A DNA stretch of 57,740 bases from Hymenopellis radicata (lineage: Eukaryota; Basidiomycota; Agaricomycetes; Agaricales; Physalacriaceae): positions 1 to 57,740 of the forward strand of contig JADNRX010000344.1 of assembly GCA_015501595.1 (NCBI GenBank), given 5' to 3'. Positions 1-10,494 of the stretch are shown here, piece by piece; the first letter of the stretch is position 1; each line of letters opens with the position of its first letter. The position numbers and the translations under genes are program-made. Below the pieces are notes generated by a model. That model searched no databases and was not told where the DNA came from. It worked only from the letters and a program-made list of their open reading frames with translations.

Positions 1-885
1 TCGACGGCGGTTTGCGCGACCGATTCGAGTTTGAAGAGGCGCGGAGCTCCGGTGATGGCACAGTGCGTCACGATGAGCGATCGAGGAACGAGGATGGCGT
101 AGAGGAGGTCGTAAGTAATCTCGCCATGTGACTTGAGACGGTTGATGGTGCGGATGGTGTTGGCGTAGTCGGTATTGAGAGTGTTGAGGAGCAAGGAGAC
201 AGAGGAGTGGACGTAGGCGTCAAGAGAGTCCTTTACTTGTTTCTTGGCGGCAAGTCCATCTCGATACTCGGCAAATTCGTCTAGGAAGGTAAGGAACGTC
301 TCCGGCTCGAGCTGAGGAGGTGTGAGTTAAAGTGATTTGGCATAGTTGTATACTGTATACCTCAAGTGGGTCAGAATTCCAGGAGATTCCGGGCCAGGAT
401 TGAATCACATCCTTGCAAGCCTTGAGAATGTACTCGCTCTTGATGACGATCTTGAAAGTGGGCTCGAGGTTCTCTTGGCGCGGAATCTTGCGGACAATAC
501 TGTCGACATGTAAATGAGACATTCGTCCTTTTCAACGAGCGACATTTGGAACTTACACGAAACTGAAGTCCTTCCATGGGTCGTTGTCGCCAGACTTGAG
601 AAGGGGAACGGACTCGACGGTCACTTTGGCGCTGGTGTTCTGAATTGTGAGTTTAGCGCGCGTCGAAATAGATTGACGGTGGAGTGAGAAACGTACTCGG
701 TACTTCCAACCCTTGTACCAACGGCTGTAGTAGTTGTCGACGCGCTTGATCTTCAAGGAAGGCGGACTCAAGGTCTCTTCCTTAACGATCGTTGAGGCCT
801 TGGACTCGATATCGAGATCGACCTGAGCAGTCGAGGAAGAACTCTCCCCAGAGGACTTCATGATGGAAGAGAAACGGCGATGCAT
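1..885 (-). CDS. AAA-family ATPase, N-terminal part (runs off the window)
   Basis: Four exons can be read on the minus strand: 885-697, 639-557, 499-361 and 311 to beyond position 1, joined by introns with clear GT/AG ends. The product starts MHRRFSSIMKSSG (a second Met follows eight codons on) and has a Ser-rich head. It then contains a segment resembling the N-terminal domain (DUF7025-like) of large fungal AAA ATPases, including LLYAILVPRSLIVTHCAI and an ITGAPRLFKLES stretch near the window edge. The ATPase core would lie outside the window. A TTATATAA box sits 38 nt upstream of the start. No frameshift is visible. The family call rests on memory of these proteins; the Walker motifs are not in the window. 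Confidence 0.6.
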
Positions 886-922
886 TGTTGTAGGAGATGT
901 GGGTTGAGAACTTTCAACGCCT

Positions 923-930
923 TTATATAA
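923..930 (-). promoter_or_regulatory. TATA box of the AAA-ATPase gene
   Basis: The palindromic TTATATAA lies 38 nt upstream of the ATG at 885 on the minus strand, a plausible core-promoter position. Confidence 0.45.
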
Positions 931-2004
931 CTTCCCTGGAGATGCTGTGACTGGACAAGAGTCAAGTGGGCTGTGTGCTTCCGCAGATAACTATCATTAT
1001 GTGAGGGTTTAACGCCCTCCTCTATGTCGTTGTTCGATCAGAATAGGTCGGGCTGGATGAGGGCATTTGATATTTAGGAAGCCAACAAAGCGAGACATGG
1101 GGTGACACTTACCAAGTATGACTGTACTAGGGTGCTTGATATCGGTGCCGGTAGTGGTAATGGACGCCCAAAACGGAGCAGACAAGCGCGCGCGAAAGGT
1201 TAAGTATTGGGGTTCTTGGACACCGAAAGGGTTAATGAAACCAACACGTTACAGGCCGTTCCCTTGACGTGGAGATAAAGGAAAACCGAGTCACTTTCCG
1301 GCGGTGGGGCTTTTGCCTGTGCGGCGAACTTGGAATGGGAGGAAAATAGTTGTGGCCATCATCGAATGTCTTGACAAGGCCATCATAGGGATCATGATAT
1401 GACTGCGTTGACATAAATCTCAAGCACCTAGGAACAGAGTTACAGTGGTGTTCTCAGTGGATGTCTGATTAGGTAGAGGAAACAATAGACTCCATATCGT
1501 TCTACTACCTACGTTCAAATGATTAATGCTGAGTGCTATAATTGAAGTTCGTGGCATCAAATTCAATCTCCTGTTCAACAGTACCACTTGACTCACCAAA
1601 CTGGACATCCAGCCGTTATGTCCACTGAATGCCTACTTACATTGTACAGGTGAACAGACCAGGCTCCGAGCAGGTCGCATGATGGTGGCGATGCACAAGA
1701 CAACGTGTAGATGTCCGCTTGCATTTTACGGCATATGCCTAGTCCATTCTGTACTCAGACCGCGTAAAATTGTTGGGCAAGAAGTCAAAAGAGAGACTTT
1801 TGTTGTCGAAGTCAAGTTGAAGTCGAAAGGAAGTAATAATCTGTAAGCAAGGCACCTGTTTGCGCGTGTTGACACTCACGCGTTGTACACTTCGCTCCAA
1901 GTCGTTCAGGACGCCCCTCAGCAGTACGCCCGGCGACGTCGAGCGCCTAAGAGACAATACACAGAACGGTGGCGTCTGCAGGATCCGTGTCTTGATCAAC
2001 AACG
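931..2004. other. Intergenic region without a recognisable gene
   Basis: About 1.07 kb between divergently transcribed genes. Only short open frames without family resemblance occur (for example 1232-1423 and 1739-2002, minus strand). It presumably holds the promoters of both flanking genes. Confidence 0.5.
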
Positions 2005-4450
2005 ATGCCGGAAACGCAGATATTTAAGGTGAGAATTTCGCCCCCATTTTTTCAGCTATTTTCTCACTGTGTGCCCGTCTGGCAGGCTACGTACAGTGGC
2101 ATTCCCCGTGTACGAGATGTATGTTACCCGTTTACACGATTTTACGCGGATTTTCTGGCCTGATACACGTCCAGGATGTGCAAGAGCGTTGCCGTCATGA
2201 GGAGACGCTCCGACTCGTGGCTGAACGCTACTCAGATCCTCAAAGTCGCTGGATTTTGACAAGCCGCAGAGAACTCGTGTTTTGGAGCGCGAGGTGCAAA
2301 AGGGAGAGCACGAAAAAGTTCAAGGCGGCTATGGGAAGTACCAAGGCAAGTCGTCCTTCTGCTGTTTGTCGACGCGGCTAACAGCGACGGCGATAACAGG
2401 CACATGGATCCCGTTAGAACGCGGTCTAGCGCTTGCTAAGCAGTACAACTGCGAGCATCTCCTCAAACCTATCATCGAGTTCCAGCCTAGCACCAAGAGC
2501 CCCCCATTAGCTCCGAAACATCTCATAAGCACCAACGCGGGCTCCCGCGCATCGCGCCGTGGCGGCGCGCCTGACTCGTCTTCGGCAGTCAATACGCGCT
2601 CATCTCGCAGACAGGTCCCTGAAGCAGTCGCTGAATCAGATCGTGAAACGCTTTCCGTGCGTGGCTCGGAAGATGGTTCCATGACGCCCTCCCCCTCCGA
2701 GGCCTCCTCCAGCTCGCGTACCCCTTCACCAATTGGCAGCCCAGAACCTGTGTATGGACGTAACGGTGCTGTCGCCAATCGTTCTACTAACAAACAGCGT
2801 TCCAGGTATAGAGCCCCAGACGACCAGTACGATGACATGTCAGATACAGAAGTCAATGGCAAGAACGACGCGCGTGCTTATGGCGACCAGATTCTTGAAT
2901 ATTTCATTTCCGATACGAACCAGGTTCCCCAAGTCCTCATAAACCCCCCTCCCGACTTTGACCCTAACATGGCCATCGATGACGACGGACACACCGCGCT
3001 TCACTGGGCGTGCGCTATGGGCCGCATTCGCATCATCAAGCTACTTCTCACGGCCGGCGCAGACATCTTCAAGGTCAATAAATCGGGCCAGACTGCGCTC
3101 ATGCGGAGTGTCATGTTCGCAAACAATTACGACGTTCGCAAATTCCCAGAGCTTTACGAGCTTCTACATCGGTCCACGCTCAATATCGACAACTACAATC
3201 GTACTGTGTTCCATCACGTCGTCGATGTCGCGATGTCTAAAGGCAAGACACACGCTGCGCGGTACTACATGGAAATCATCTTGACGCGACTTGCGGACTA
3301 TCCAAAGGAACTGGCTGATGTTATCAACTTCCAGGACGAAGACGGAGAGACCGCCCTCACTATGGCCGCCAGATGTAGAAGTAAACGCCTTGTCAAAATC
3401 CTTATAGATCACGGTGCAGATCCCAAGGTTGTCAACCACGACGGCAAAAGCACTGAGGATTACATTCTGGAGGATGAACGTTTCCGGTCATCTCCGGGCC
3501 CGCCGTCGCGCGCCGCCACCATGTCTTTCAGAAATACCCAGGCTGCCTACCCTCCCCTGCACGCCCAAGCAGATTATTCCTTTGGTCCATCTCACGGTGA
3601 TCGACCGCCGTTACACCACTCCGTCGCGGCCCAACGTGCCAGTACGCGTTGTGTCAATGATATAACCAGTATGCTTGACAGCCTCGCCGCGTCGTTCGAC
3701 CAGGAGCTTCGAGACAAGGACCGTGACACCATCCAGGCGCATGCACTTCTCGGCAACATTCAGGCTGAAATCCTTGAGAGTCAGCGGTCCGTGGGACACC
3801 TGAAGAACCAGGCCGAAGGTCTGGCGCATACGTCTGGTGTACTCAAGTCCAAAGAGGAAGAGCTGAGCGTAAAAATGGGCCGCCGGTACCGGTTAGGGTG
3901 GGAGAAGTGGGTGAAAGACGAGGAAGCGCGTGAGAAGGCGATAAGGGACGCGGCGCATGGGGAGTTGGCGTTGACTGCAGATACATCTGCGTCACTGGCA
4001 AGCATTGGGATGGACGGCGAGTCGGCTGCAGAGCAGGGGAAGGCCAAGGGGAAGAGGAAAGCGTCTTCTGATCCGGAGGATATCTCGGATCTGAAAGCCC
4101 TCTACGCGGATATACCCACTGATGAAGAAGGGATGCGGCAGGCATGCGATGCGTACAGGGCGCAGATCATGGAATCTCGCAAGCGGAGAAAGGTGCTGTT
4201 TGACGAGTTGGTGACGTTCCAGGCAGAGACGGGAACGAGTGGGCGCATGAGTGACTATAGGCGGTTGATTGGTGCTGGGTGTGGAGGTATACCCGCGCTG
4301 AAGTCGACAGCGTCTTGCCTATGCTTTTGGAAGTGAGTTTTTCCTTGACCTTCTTTCTGTGTTTAGTACTGATATGTTATCTCCTACAGACATTGGAGGC
4401 TGAAGAACCAAGCTCGTCCTCTGTGGGCTGGAACAGTACCACTATGAGAA
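2005..4450 (+). CDS. MBP1: MBF/SBF-type cell-cycle transcription factor (APSES plus ankyrin), with apparent 1-nt indels
   Basis: DNA-binding subunit of the fungal MBF complex that drives G1/S transcription. Exon 1 (2005-2028) encodes MPETQIFK; exon 2 starts at 2086 (ATYSGIP). The APSES domain follows ([55 protein letters not shown]). A Ser/Pro-rich linker, ankyrin repeats ([16 protein letters not shown] at about 2979-3030; [14 protein letters not shown] at about 3337-3378) and a C-terminal helical region ([18 protein letters not shown]) come next. Introns include a GC-AG one at 2346-2399. Three single-base problems break the frame: an extra C in 2103-2106, an extra T in 2254-2257, and a missing base near 4295-4299 before [11 protein letters not shown]. 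The last exon ends near 4450 (GWNSTTMRM). Family assignment is very secure. Whether the breaks are real is not. Confidence 0.9.
2346..2399 (+). other. GC-AG intron in the MBP1 APSES domain
   Basis: The coding sequence CAA-G joins to GC-ACA-TGG to give the invariant QGTWIPL only if 54 nt starting GCAAGT and ending AACAG are removed. This is a non-canonical GC donor. Its length is a multiple of three and it has no stop, so gene predictors may retain it as coding. Confidence 0.75.
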
Positions 4451-4718
4451 TGTGATACTGCGGACACATTGTGATTTTTTTTCGCTTTTTGTGTTGTGTT
4501 ACTTACCGTTTGGCCTGTTCTTGTATTAGCACCATATTTATTTTCTGTTGGCGGTTTCAACTTATTCTTCAAATATCGACTACGCTGTCTGTGAAAGTAC
4601 TAGGTGGAATTCACAATACCCGATGAACATTCCTAGTCCGTGGACCTTTTATAGCTGGGCGTACAGGCTTACTTTGCATGTCGCTGTTATTGAAGGTAGT
4701 ACACTACGTAACGGGAAC

Positions 4719-6079
4719 CTACGCAGGTAACAAAGCTTCTACTTCCCTGCGAACACTTGCTATCAGCGCGTCCGTCCCCCTCGACGGCTTCCAGCCGATA
4801 GCTTTGCTCCTGTCGGCCCGACACCTCGTGTTGGTCCCGAGAATATTTTCTAAATTATAGTCCCTAACCTCCCCAAACAGAGGATGCGTCGCCTCCTCCG
4901 GTGTAAGAGTTTGAGGCTCTGCACTTCCGATCCCAGGTCATTTAGGACAACACCAAGAGCCTTGGAGACGTCGAGCAGCTCGTGCTCTCCATTCTCTGCG
5001 AAGTAGTAACCCGATCGGCCGTGTTGGAATTCATTATGCGATGCGAGCCCTAGGACGTGATCCAGCAGGACCACATACAAGATCGCGACTGGATTTTCGA
5101 GAGTAAGTATGTCGGCGATTGATGGCGCAATGCCATGGACGTACGATCTTGAATGTGGACGTTGTTCCACACATTCTTGCCGAGTCCGACGACTCCCGTT
5201 TGTTTGCGGGCAATACTCGCTTTGATGAGCGATGGCACCTGGATGGAGTAGACGTTTTGTATCCCGTTGTCTACCAGAACGCCCGCCGGCTCCCCGTAGA
5301 CCATGCATGGTAGGACAATGTGCGTCTTCGCGTAACCTGATCAGGGTATCGGCTTGGAACTCTGTTTTTGATTGATGATCTCACCTTGCTTGTCGGCGTC
5401 CACGATTGCCAAGTCGACGAGTCGATGAGGAGCCGTCGGCGGGAGGCTCTCGATATGAGGGATGTCGAGATCCGAGTAGACTTCTTCCGTTCCGTGCATA
5501 CCCTTGGCAAATTCACTAAGCGTGCCTACAGACGAGTCAAAGGTCGGAAGATGCGCTAGCATTACTGTTGCATTTTACCTGTGCCTGACTACGTACCGTT
5601 AGAAGCAGACTTTCAGAATCAAAGTGAAGTTGAAGACGTACGGTGTGTATCAAGCTCGCTGGTACGCCCGTCCGCTGGTAGTACAGTTTCATGCCATCCA
5701 ATATAGCCCTCGCAGCATCTAGATCGTCGCAGTTGACCTATGATCCTTGGATATCAGCACCAGTCAAGATGACGAAGTCGGCCCCGTTCATACAAAGTTG
5801 AAAACCACATCGGCTTCTGCTACTTGTTCTGTGAGCAGCTTGCTGTCGGAAACGGACCCAATAACTGGTTTGACGTTCAGTGCTTTCAGGAGCTGCGCCT
5901 TCTCCGCAGAGCGAACGAGAACGGTAATCTCGAACGTCTTGACTGAGGGATGCAACAACAACTGCGACAGAAACGTGCCGCCAATGTAGCCTGGGAGGAA
6001 ATTAAGCGCTAGTCCGATGTACAGCTGACTTGGAATTACCTGTTACGCCGGTGAGGAAGATCTTTGTCGTAGCAGTCAT
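4719..6079 (-). CDS. NmrA-like NAD(P)-binding Rossmann protein (one apparent frameshift)
   Basis: The N-terminus MTATTKIFLTGVTGYIGG has the TGxTGYIGG dinucleotide-binding loop, split by an intron after GVTG. Further blocks are EITVLVRSAEKAQLLKALNV, ADVVFNF, DDLDAARAILDGMKLYYQR, GTLSEFAKGMHGTEEVYSDL, then a YAKTHIVLPCMVYGEPAGVLVDNG segment and FAENGEHELLDVSKALG. The reading frame as written stops at 4858. Shifting one base at the CCC of 4932-4934 opens a conserved-looking tail (TLTPEEATHPLFGEV, LGTNTRCRADRSKAIGWKP) ending at 4719. A 13-nt microexon (5597-5609) is needed to join SLIHT to GTLSEF. Substrate unknown; extended short-chain dehydrogenase/NmrA family is the likely class. Confidence 0.7.
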
Positions 6080-6542
6080 TTCGCGATTATTTGAGGGCAG
6101 CACTAAGAAGATTCATCCAGCTTTTGAAGGCAGACTTCCTGGCTTACTCACCTTATAGTAAGCTTTGAGTGAGTAAGCTCTTTGATCCTTGTATCGGGAA
6201 ATCGAAGTTCGTACCCGAAATAGACTTATTGGATAGACTTGGCAAGGAGATTCGAGAGGCACAAGGATACGCGTGAAGAAGACGATGTAGATATCAGCTG
6301 TAGCACGAATGGAGTCGTATTTTGAGCGCGTGAGCAGGCATCGTGACTGTAGATCACAGTAATGTTGAAATGTTTAGACGCAAGCATGTTCACCAACAGA
6401 GCTCTAGTGTTGGACACCTTTGCCGACAGACGGGGAATTGAAAAGATCAGAGTCCGAGAGGTCCTGTGGTATACCGATCCAAACGGAAAATGGACGTTGC
6501 CGTGGAGTCTCGTGGAGTGGTCTGAGGCGGTCAAGGAGAGGC

Positions 6543-6896
6543 AGGATGGCTATAGGGTTTGAACTTCGATCCCAAAGTTGGCCTTTTTGGTTCTTCAAAA
6601 TTTCCGGATTTTGGCCTGATTTGGCTTTTTTAATCGGAGTTCAAAGCCTGCTAGGCCAAATTTTCGGCCCGCTTCGCAACCGACAGTCCATATATGGTAA
6701 GGGCGGCTTCCCACGGTCACGATTGTCGGTCCCTGGCGGGATTTTTGCTCGAATTTTGATCAAATTTGGTTCTTAGGCATGGTACATGGTGGACCAAAGG
6801 GGTCGAAATTTGGTCTTTTAGATCGGAGTTCATTCCCAAAATCGCCCAAATTTGGTTTTTTTGGATCGAAGTTCGAACCCTATAGCCGGGGGTCCT
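6543..6896. mobile_element. hAT-type MITE, copy 1 (354 bp)
   Basis: The ends are inverted repeats: left AGGA-TGGCTATAGGGTTTG and right, read inwards, AGGACCCCCGGCTATAGGG. Both arms continue with GAACTTCGATCC. It is flanked by perfect 8-bp target-site duplications GGAGAGGC at 6535-6542 and 6897-6904. The left terminus has lost a C-run. There is no coding capacity. It lies about 460 bp upstream of the NmrA-like gene. Confidence 0.9.
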
Positions 6897-7339
6897 GGAG
6901 AGGCGCTCGTGTGACGGTGGTAACAGCAGTGCATTGAGGGTGCAGGGGTGAGGGATCATTTCCCCACGCTCACCTTTCTCCGACCGGCACGGAGTTGCTC
7001 AAGTTACGGACTCCGAGAACGCTGTCGCGTTTGTTTCATAGAGCATACTTACGGCGTTGGGCTTGAGTGTGTCAATTTCTACACATACGTCTCTACTCGC
7101 AGTACTGATTCAGTTTGTGTTATCGTTAGGTTCATCCATGAAGACGAGCTATATGTAACTTCCTACGTCCACGCAAAAAGCAACGCGGGACCACGCGTAA
7201 CTCGGCGCGTCGTTTGGACGTGCTGGGACTCACGTATACGCACCAACCATGTCCCTGCGCCTCAGGCCTCATGAACGACCCATAATTCAAGATTCCTCGA
7301 AAAGCATCGTGCATGGCATCGATAGCGCAGCCCATAAGG

Positions 7340-7520
7340 ACGGCACTGTCATCCCCGCGTCTGTGGACGGCCTTTCACATCGTCGGGAAGGGAGGACCTA
7401 TCAACGCGAATCTCAGTCAGAAGTGGCTGGATGCTTCTGCGTCCGTGCCGCTTGATCTCACATACGATGCGGATGATACCCTGGACAACCTCCATCTCTT
7501 TATTGCCAAAATGTCATGAC
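7340..7520 (+). pseudogene. F-box/LRR gene relic, N-terminal part
   Basis: One frame reads SSPRLWTAFHIVGKGGPINA, QKWLDASASVPLDLTYDA and TLDNLHLFIAKM. This parallels TPRLWNTFPIIRKGAELDQR, WLASAGKLPVELSYHV in the intact F-box gene at 10495. No F-box or start codon remains in the same frame, so this is a fragment. Confidence 0.6.
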
Positions 7521-9929
7521 TCTGCGGAAGGCTCCAGTTGCAATGTAACCGATAAGTACTTGCGGCCCGCCTCTCGGGATTTCTGCGTCAGCTTGACTGT
7601 GCGCCCCAACTCACCAACTCACCAAGCTAGCCTTCATGGCCCGCATCTGGAGCTCCCTTTTCATGCGAGAATGGACGGGTGTTTTTCTCCGAAATGCCCC
7701 TCTGCTTACTCCTCTCATCAGGAAAAAGCCTCCCAGGTATTCTGGGACAAATCCGCGGCTAATCAGTACTAATTTCAAGAAACGCGCTATTTGTACTAAG
7801 ATGAGCGAAATAGTAGTGATTAGCTGAACCTTACCACCAGCTCGAACTAATTTCAACGAAAAGTGCACACATCATATGAAAGAAATAATGGTCCCCGATT
7901 AAATTGGATGATCTGCGGAATTACGAGGTAAATTGTACGGTTATGGTCGAGCACCTAGCCATTTGTCCAATATATGCTCCGAAACCACTTGGCAAGAGTA
8001 CTGCTCGACAAAAGTACACTCTGTAGGCTGTGACTACACAGCGGACGCGCGCAGGAAAGCGGCACCATGTGGTATGAATTCTGATGTGTGGCAAGGATTC
8101 GGAAGGCTTCGCCCGCCGCAGCGCCCGTCACCATCCACAATTCTACCTGCAATGGTTCGAGAATCAGCACAGAGTAGAAGAGAGAGGGAGACCGTGTGTA
8201 ATCCAGAGAAGAAAGCCGGGCCCTGCAAAGCCTACACACTCGATGATGAAGAGACTAACGGTTGTGTTCTACCATCTGCGAGACAGTAAGTACAGGGCAA
8301 AAAAGCTCCGAGTCACAGACGTACCCTGACGCACCGCCCATGTCGTCTTTGCAGTAAGGTTGAGGGAACATGCGGAAACACATGTAGTCGGCGCACAAGG
8401 GTGGGCCGTGGCAGCCTTTCGAAAGTCGGCCCGTTGGAAGACATGGCGTCGTGGCTGGTGACAGCCAAGTCTAACATGGCTACTCATAGTGCTCTCAACG
8501 CATCACCTGCGGCCGCCAGGAAAACAACTAGATCCAGGTGAAGCCAGGATGTTTTAATTTCTAAGGGACACGAGCGGGTCAAGCAGAATCATACGTCGTA
8601 GGAGATGTGGATGGCCAGCTCAGAGCTGGATGGCAGACATGGGCGATTGTGTCACGTCGAAGTTGAACGTTGAACTCTGGAGTCTGGTCCAACTTGATCA
8701 ACGGTCTCGACGCACGCGGTCCGTGCGTGGGTGCGCAGCGCCCACGTGCATGTTCGAGTTCAATCCTTTTTTCGAACTCCGCCTTCGCGTCCTTTCCCTC
8801 TCCCCTTCACAATCCATCCACGACAGCGGCGGACGCCCGCTTTACCCAGCTCACCAGATATTGGAGAGTCCTCGTCACGGTCATGATGCTCAGCGCACCT
8901 CACAGGGAGCACCCCCAAGAAACGCGACCAGCTCGTGCACGTTGCTCGCTGGTGTACAGGTCAACATGTTTCTTCGCGCTCGTTGTCAGCCACGGTTCAT
9001 GCTCCTGTTAACCGTTTGTGAGCTCCCTCTTATTCCATTTTTGCCAGTTGCTCCTGACCGTAGCTCAAGACAGTTCCTTAGGCTGGCTACATCGTCGGGT
9101 GGATACCACAATTGACTGATCACTGTTCACATCGACTAACCTACGTGCGTGTCTTTGCACACTCTGGGCCAGTTACTAAGAATTTTCTGCTTTTCGTAGT
9201 TCCATCGCCCTTTGCTCATCCTTCGAGGAGACCGGGACTCGCTGGAATCTCACACGAAGGTACGTCGTGCCCATGCTCACTCCATCTTTGGTCTGATGCC
9301 TGTATACAGTGTCCTCGAACGTCCTCATATGTACGCCTCCATCGCTACCGTAAGTCGATGATCGTTCATTCATATCCTACTAATAGTTATGCAGCTCCAC
9401 GCCGTCTTGATGGAATGGTCCCGCAACTTGACGAACAACTTGGGATTAATCAACCTGATAGCAGATTCACATGTTGTCACTGCATCTCGTGCCGTGTTCT
9501 CTTCATGCAGTGTTGCATGCTGTCCTTGTAGTGCTAGTAGATAGCTACATAGCACCTCGTAAATAGGCCGTGTACCGCCCTCCTTCGCAATACCACGCCC
9601 TGGGGCACATATTACAGTATCATCTGAGCTGGGTCCAAACCTATAACTCCGAATAATGGGTCAGGGATATGATGTCGGTTTGCTGGAAATCCATGAGAAG
9701 TTGGCGGAAAATGTTGTGCTTTTCCCTGATAATCGAGCCGAAAGAGCTAGGGACCTATTTAAAAAGTAAACTTTTGGCTAATCGTGATAATCCTTCTAAA
9801 AGAAGCGGAATAGTCAGATTAGTCCTATTCCCCAGCTATTCTCACAATATAACTCGGGGACCTTTTTCCTGATGCTGACGACCAACGCTCCCCCAGATAT
9901 GCTCCTGCCTCCATTTACACCTGTCCGAC

Positions 9930-10258
9930 CAAAGCTCTCCGCTCGATATCCTTATGTATCTCAAGAACTTGGCCGAGCTGGAGTTCCTTCGCGTTGGTTT
10001 ACTACAAAAGATTGAACCTGGAACAAATGTTCCCAGCACCATGGTGCAAAGAAACGTCCAATCTTGGGTCTCACGAATGGAATACAATGGTTCTTCATAC
10101 GAGACTCTATTGATACTTAGCCTCACTCTTCCACGACTCCGATGTCTCGACATCGATTTTGTTTTATGCCCAACAGACCCACTTCGGGCAATGTTCGAAC
10201 GATGGAAGTATCCGATTCAGATTAACGTTCTTCGCTTGTATGCATCTTTTTCTCTGTA
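9930..10258 (+). pseudogene. F-box/LRR gene relic, C-terminal part
   Basis: The frame reads LSLTLPRLRCLDIDFVLCP, DPLRAMFERWKYPIQINVL. This resembles LILPRLRHLDIKPSTFYPEP, LIKLFERSSCQISTLALDV of the intact gene 1.5 kb downstream. It is truncated by a stop at 10258 and has no recognisable N-terminal half in frame. Confidence 0.6.
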
Positions 10259-10494
10259 GTGGCTCGAGTAGTTCATGACACAATTTGTACTACAAGTTTT
10301 GAGGACGACTTGAGGACGACGTAATAGCAACAACGTGACCGTGATGGTATGTAGCCCCTGAATTGGGTTTCGTCGTTGTTCCACGACTTCCATTAAGCAG
10401 CCAACTAACGGTTGTGCCAGACGTCTCTCGGTACAGTTTTGATTTTCGAAGGACCTTAAACATATCATGTTGACTGTTTTGTTAGGTAGTTAAA

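Larger units (their letters stand above)
6905..10494. other. 3.6-kb gene-poor, decayed region
   Basis: No intact gene is evident. Two stretches resemble parts of the neighbouring F-box gene and are listed separately. The other open frames (for example at 7933-8289 and 8630-9531) show no family resemblance or convincing splice structure, so I regard them as chance. Confidence 0.55.

Noticed and set aside
8630..9531. Genes from the 161- and 139-codon frames in the decayed region
   Set aside because: No domain, splice signals or homology to neighbours; overlapping frames of similar length occur, as expected by chance in GC-balanced DNA.
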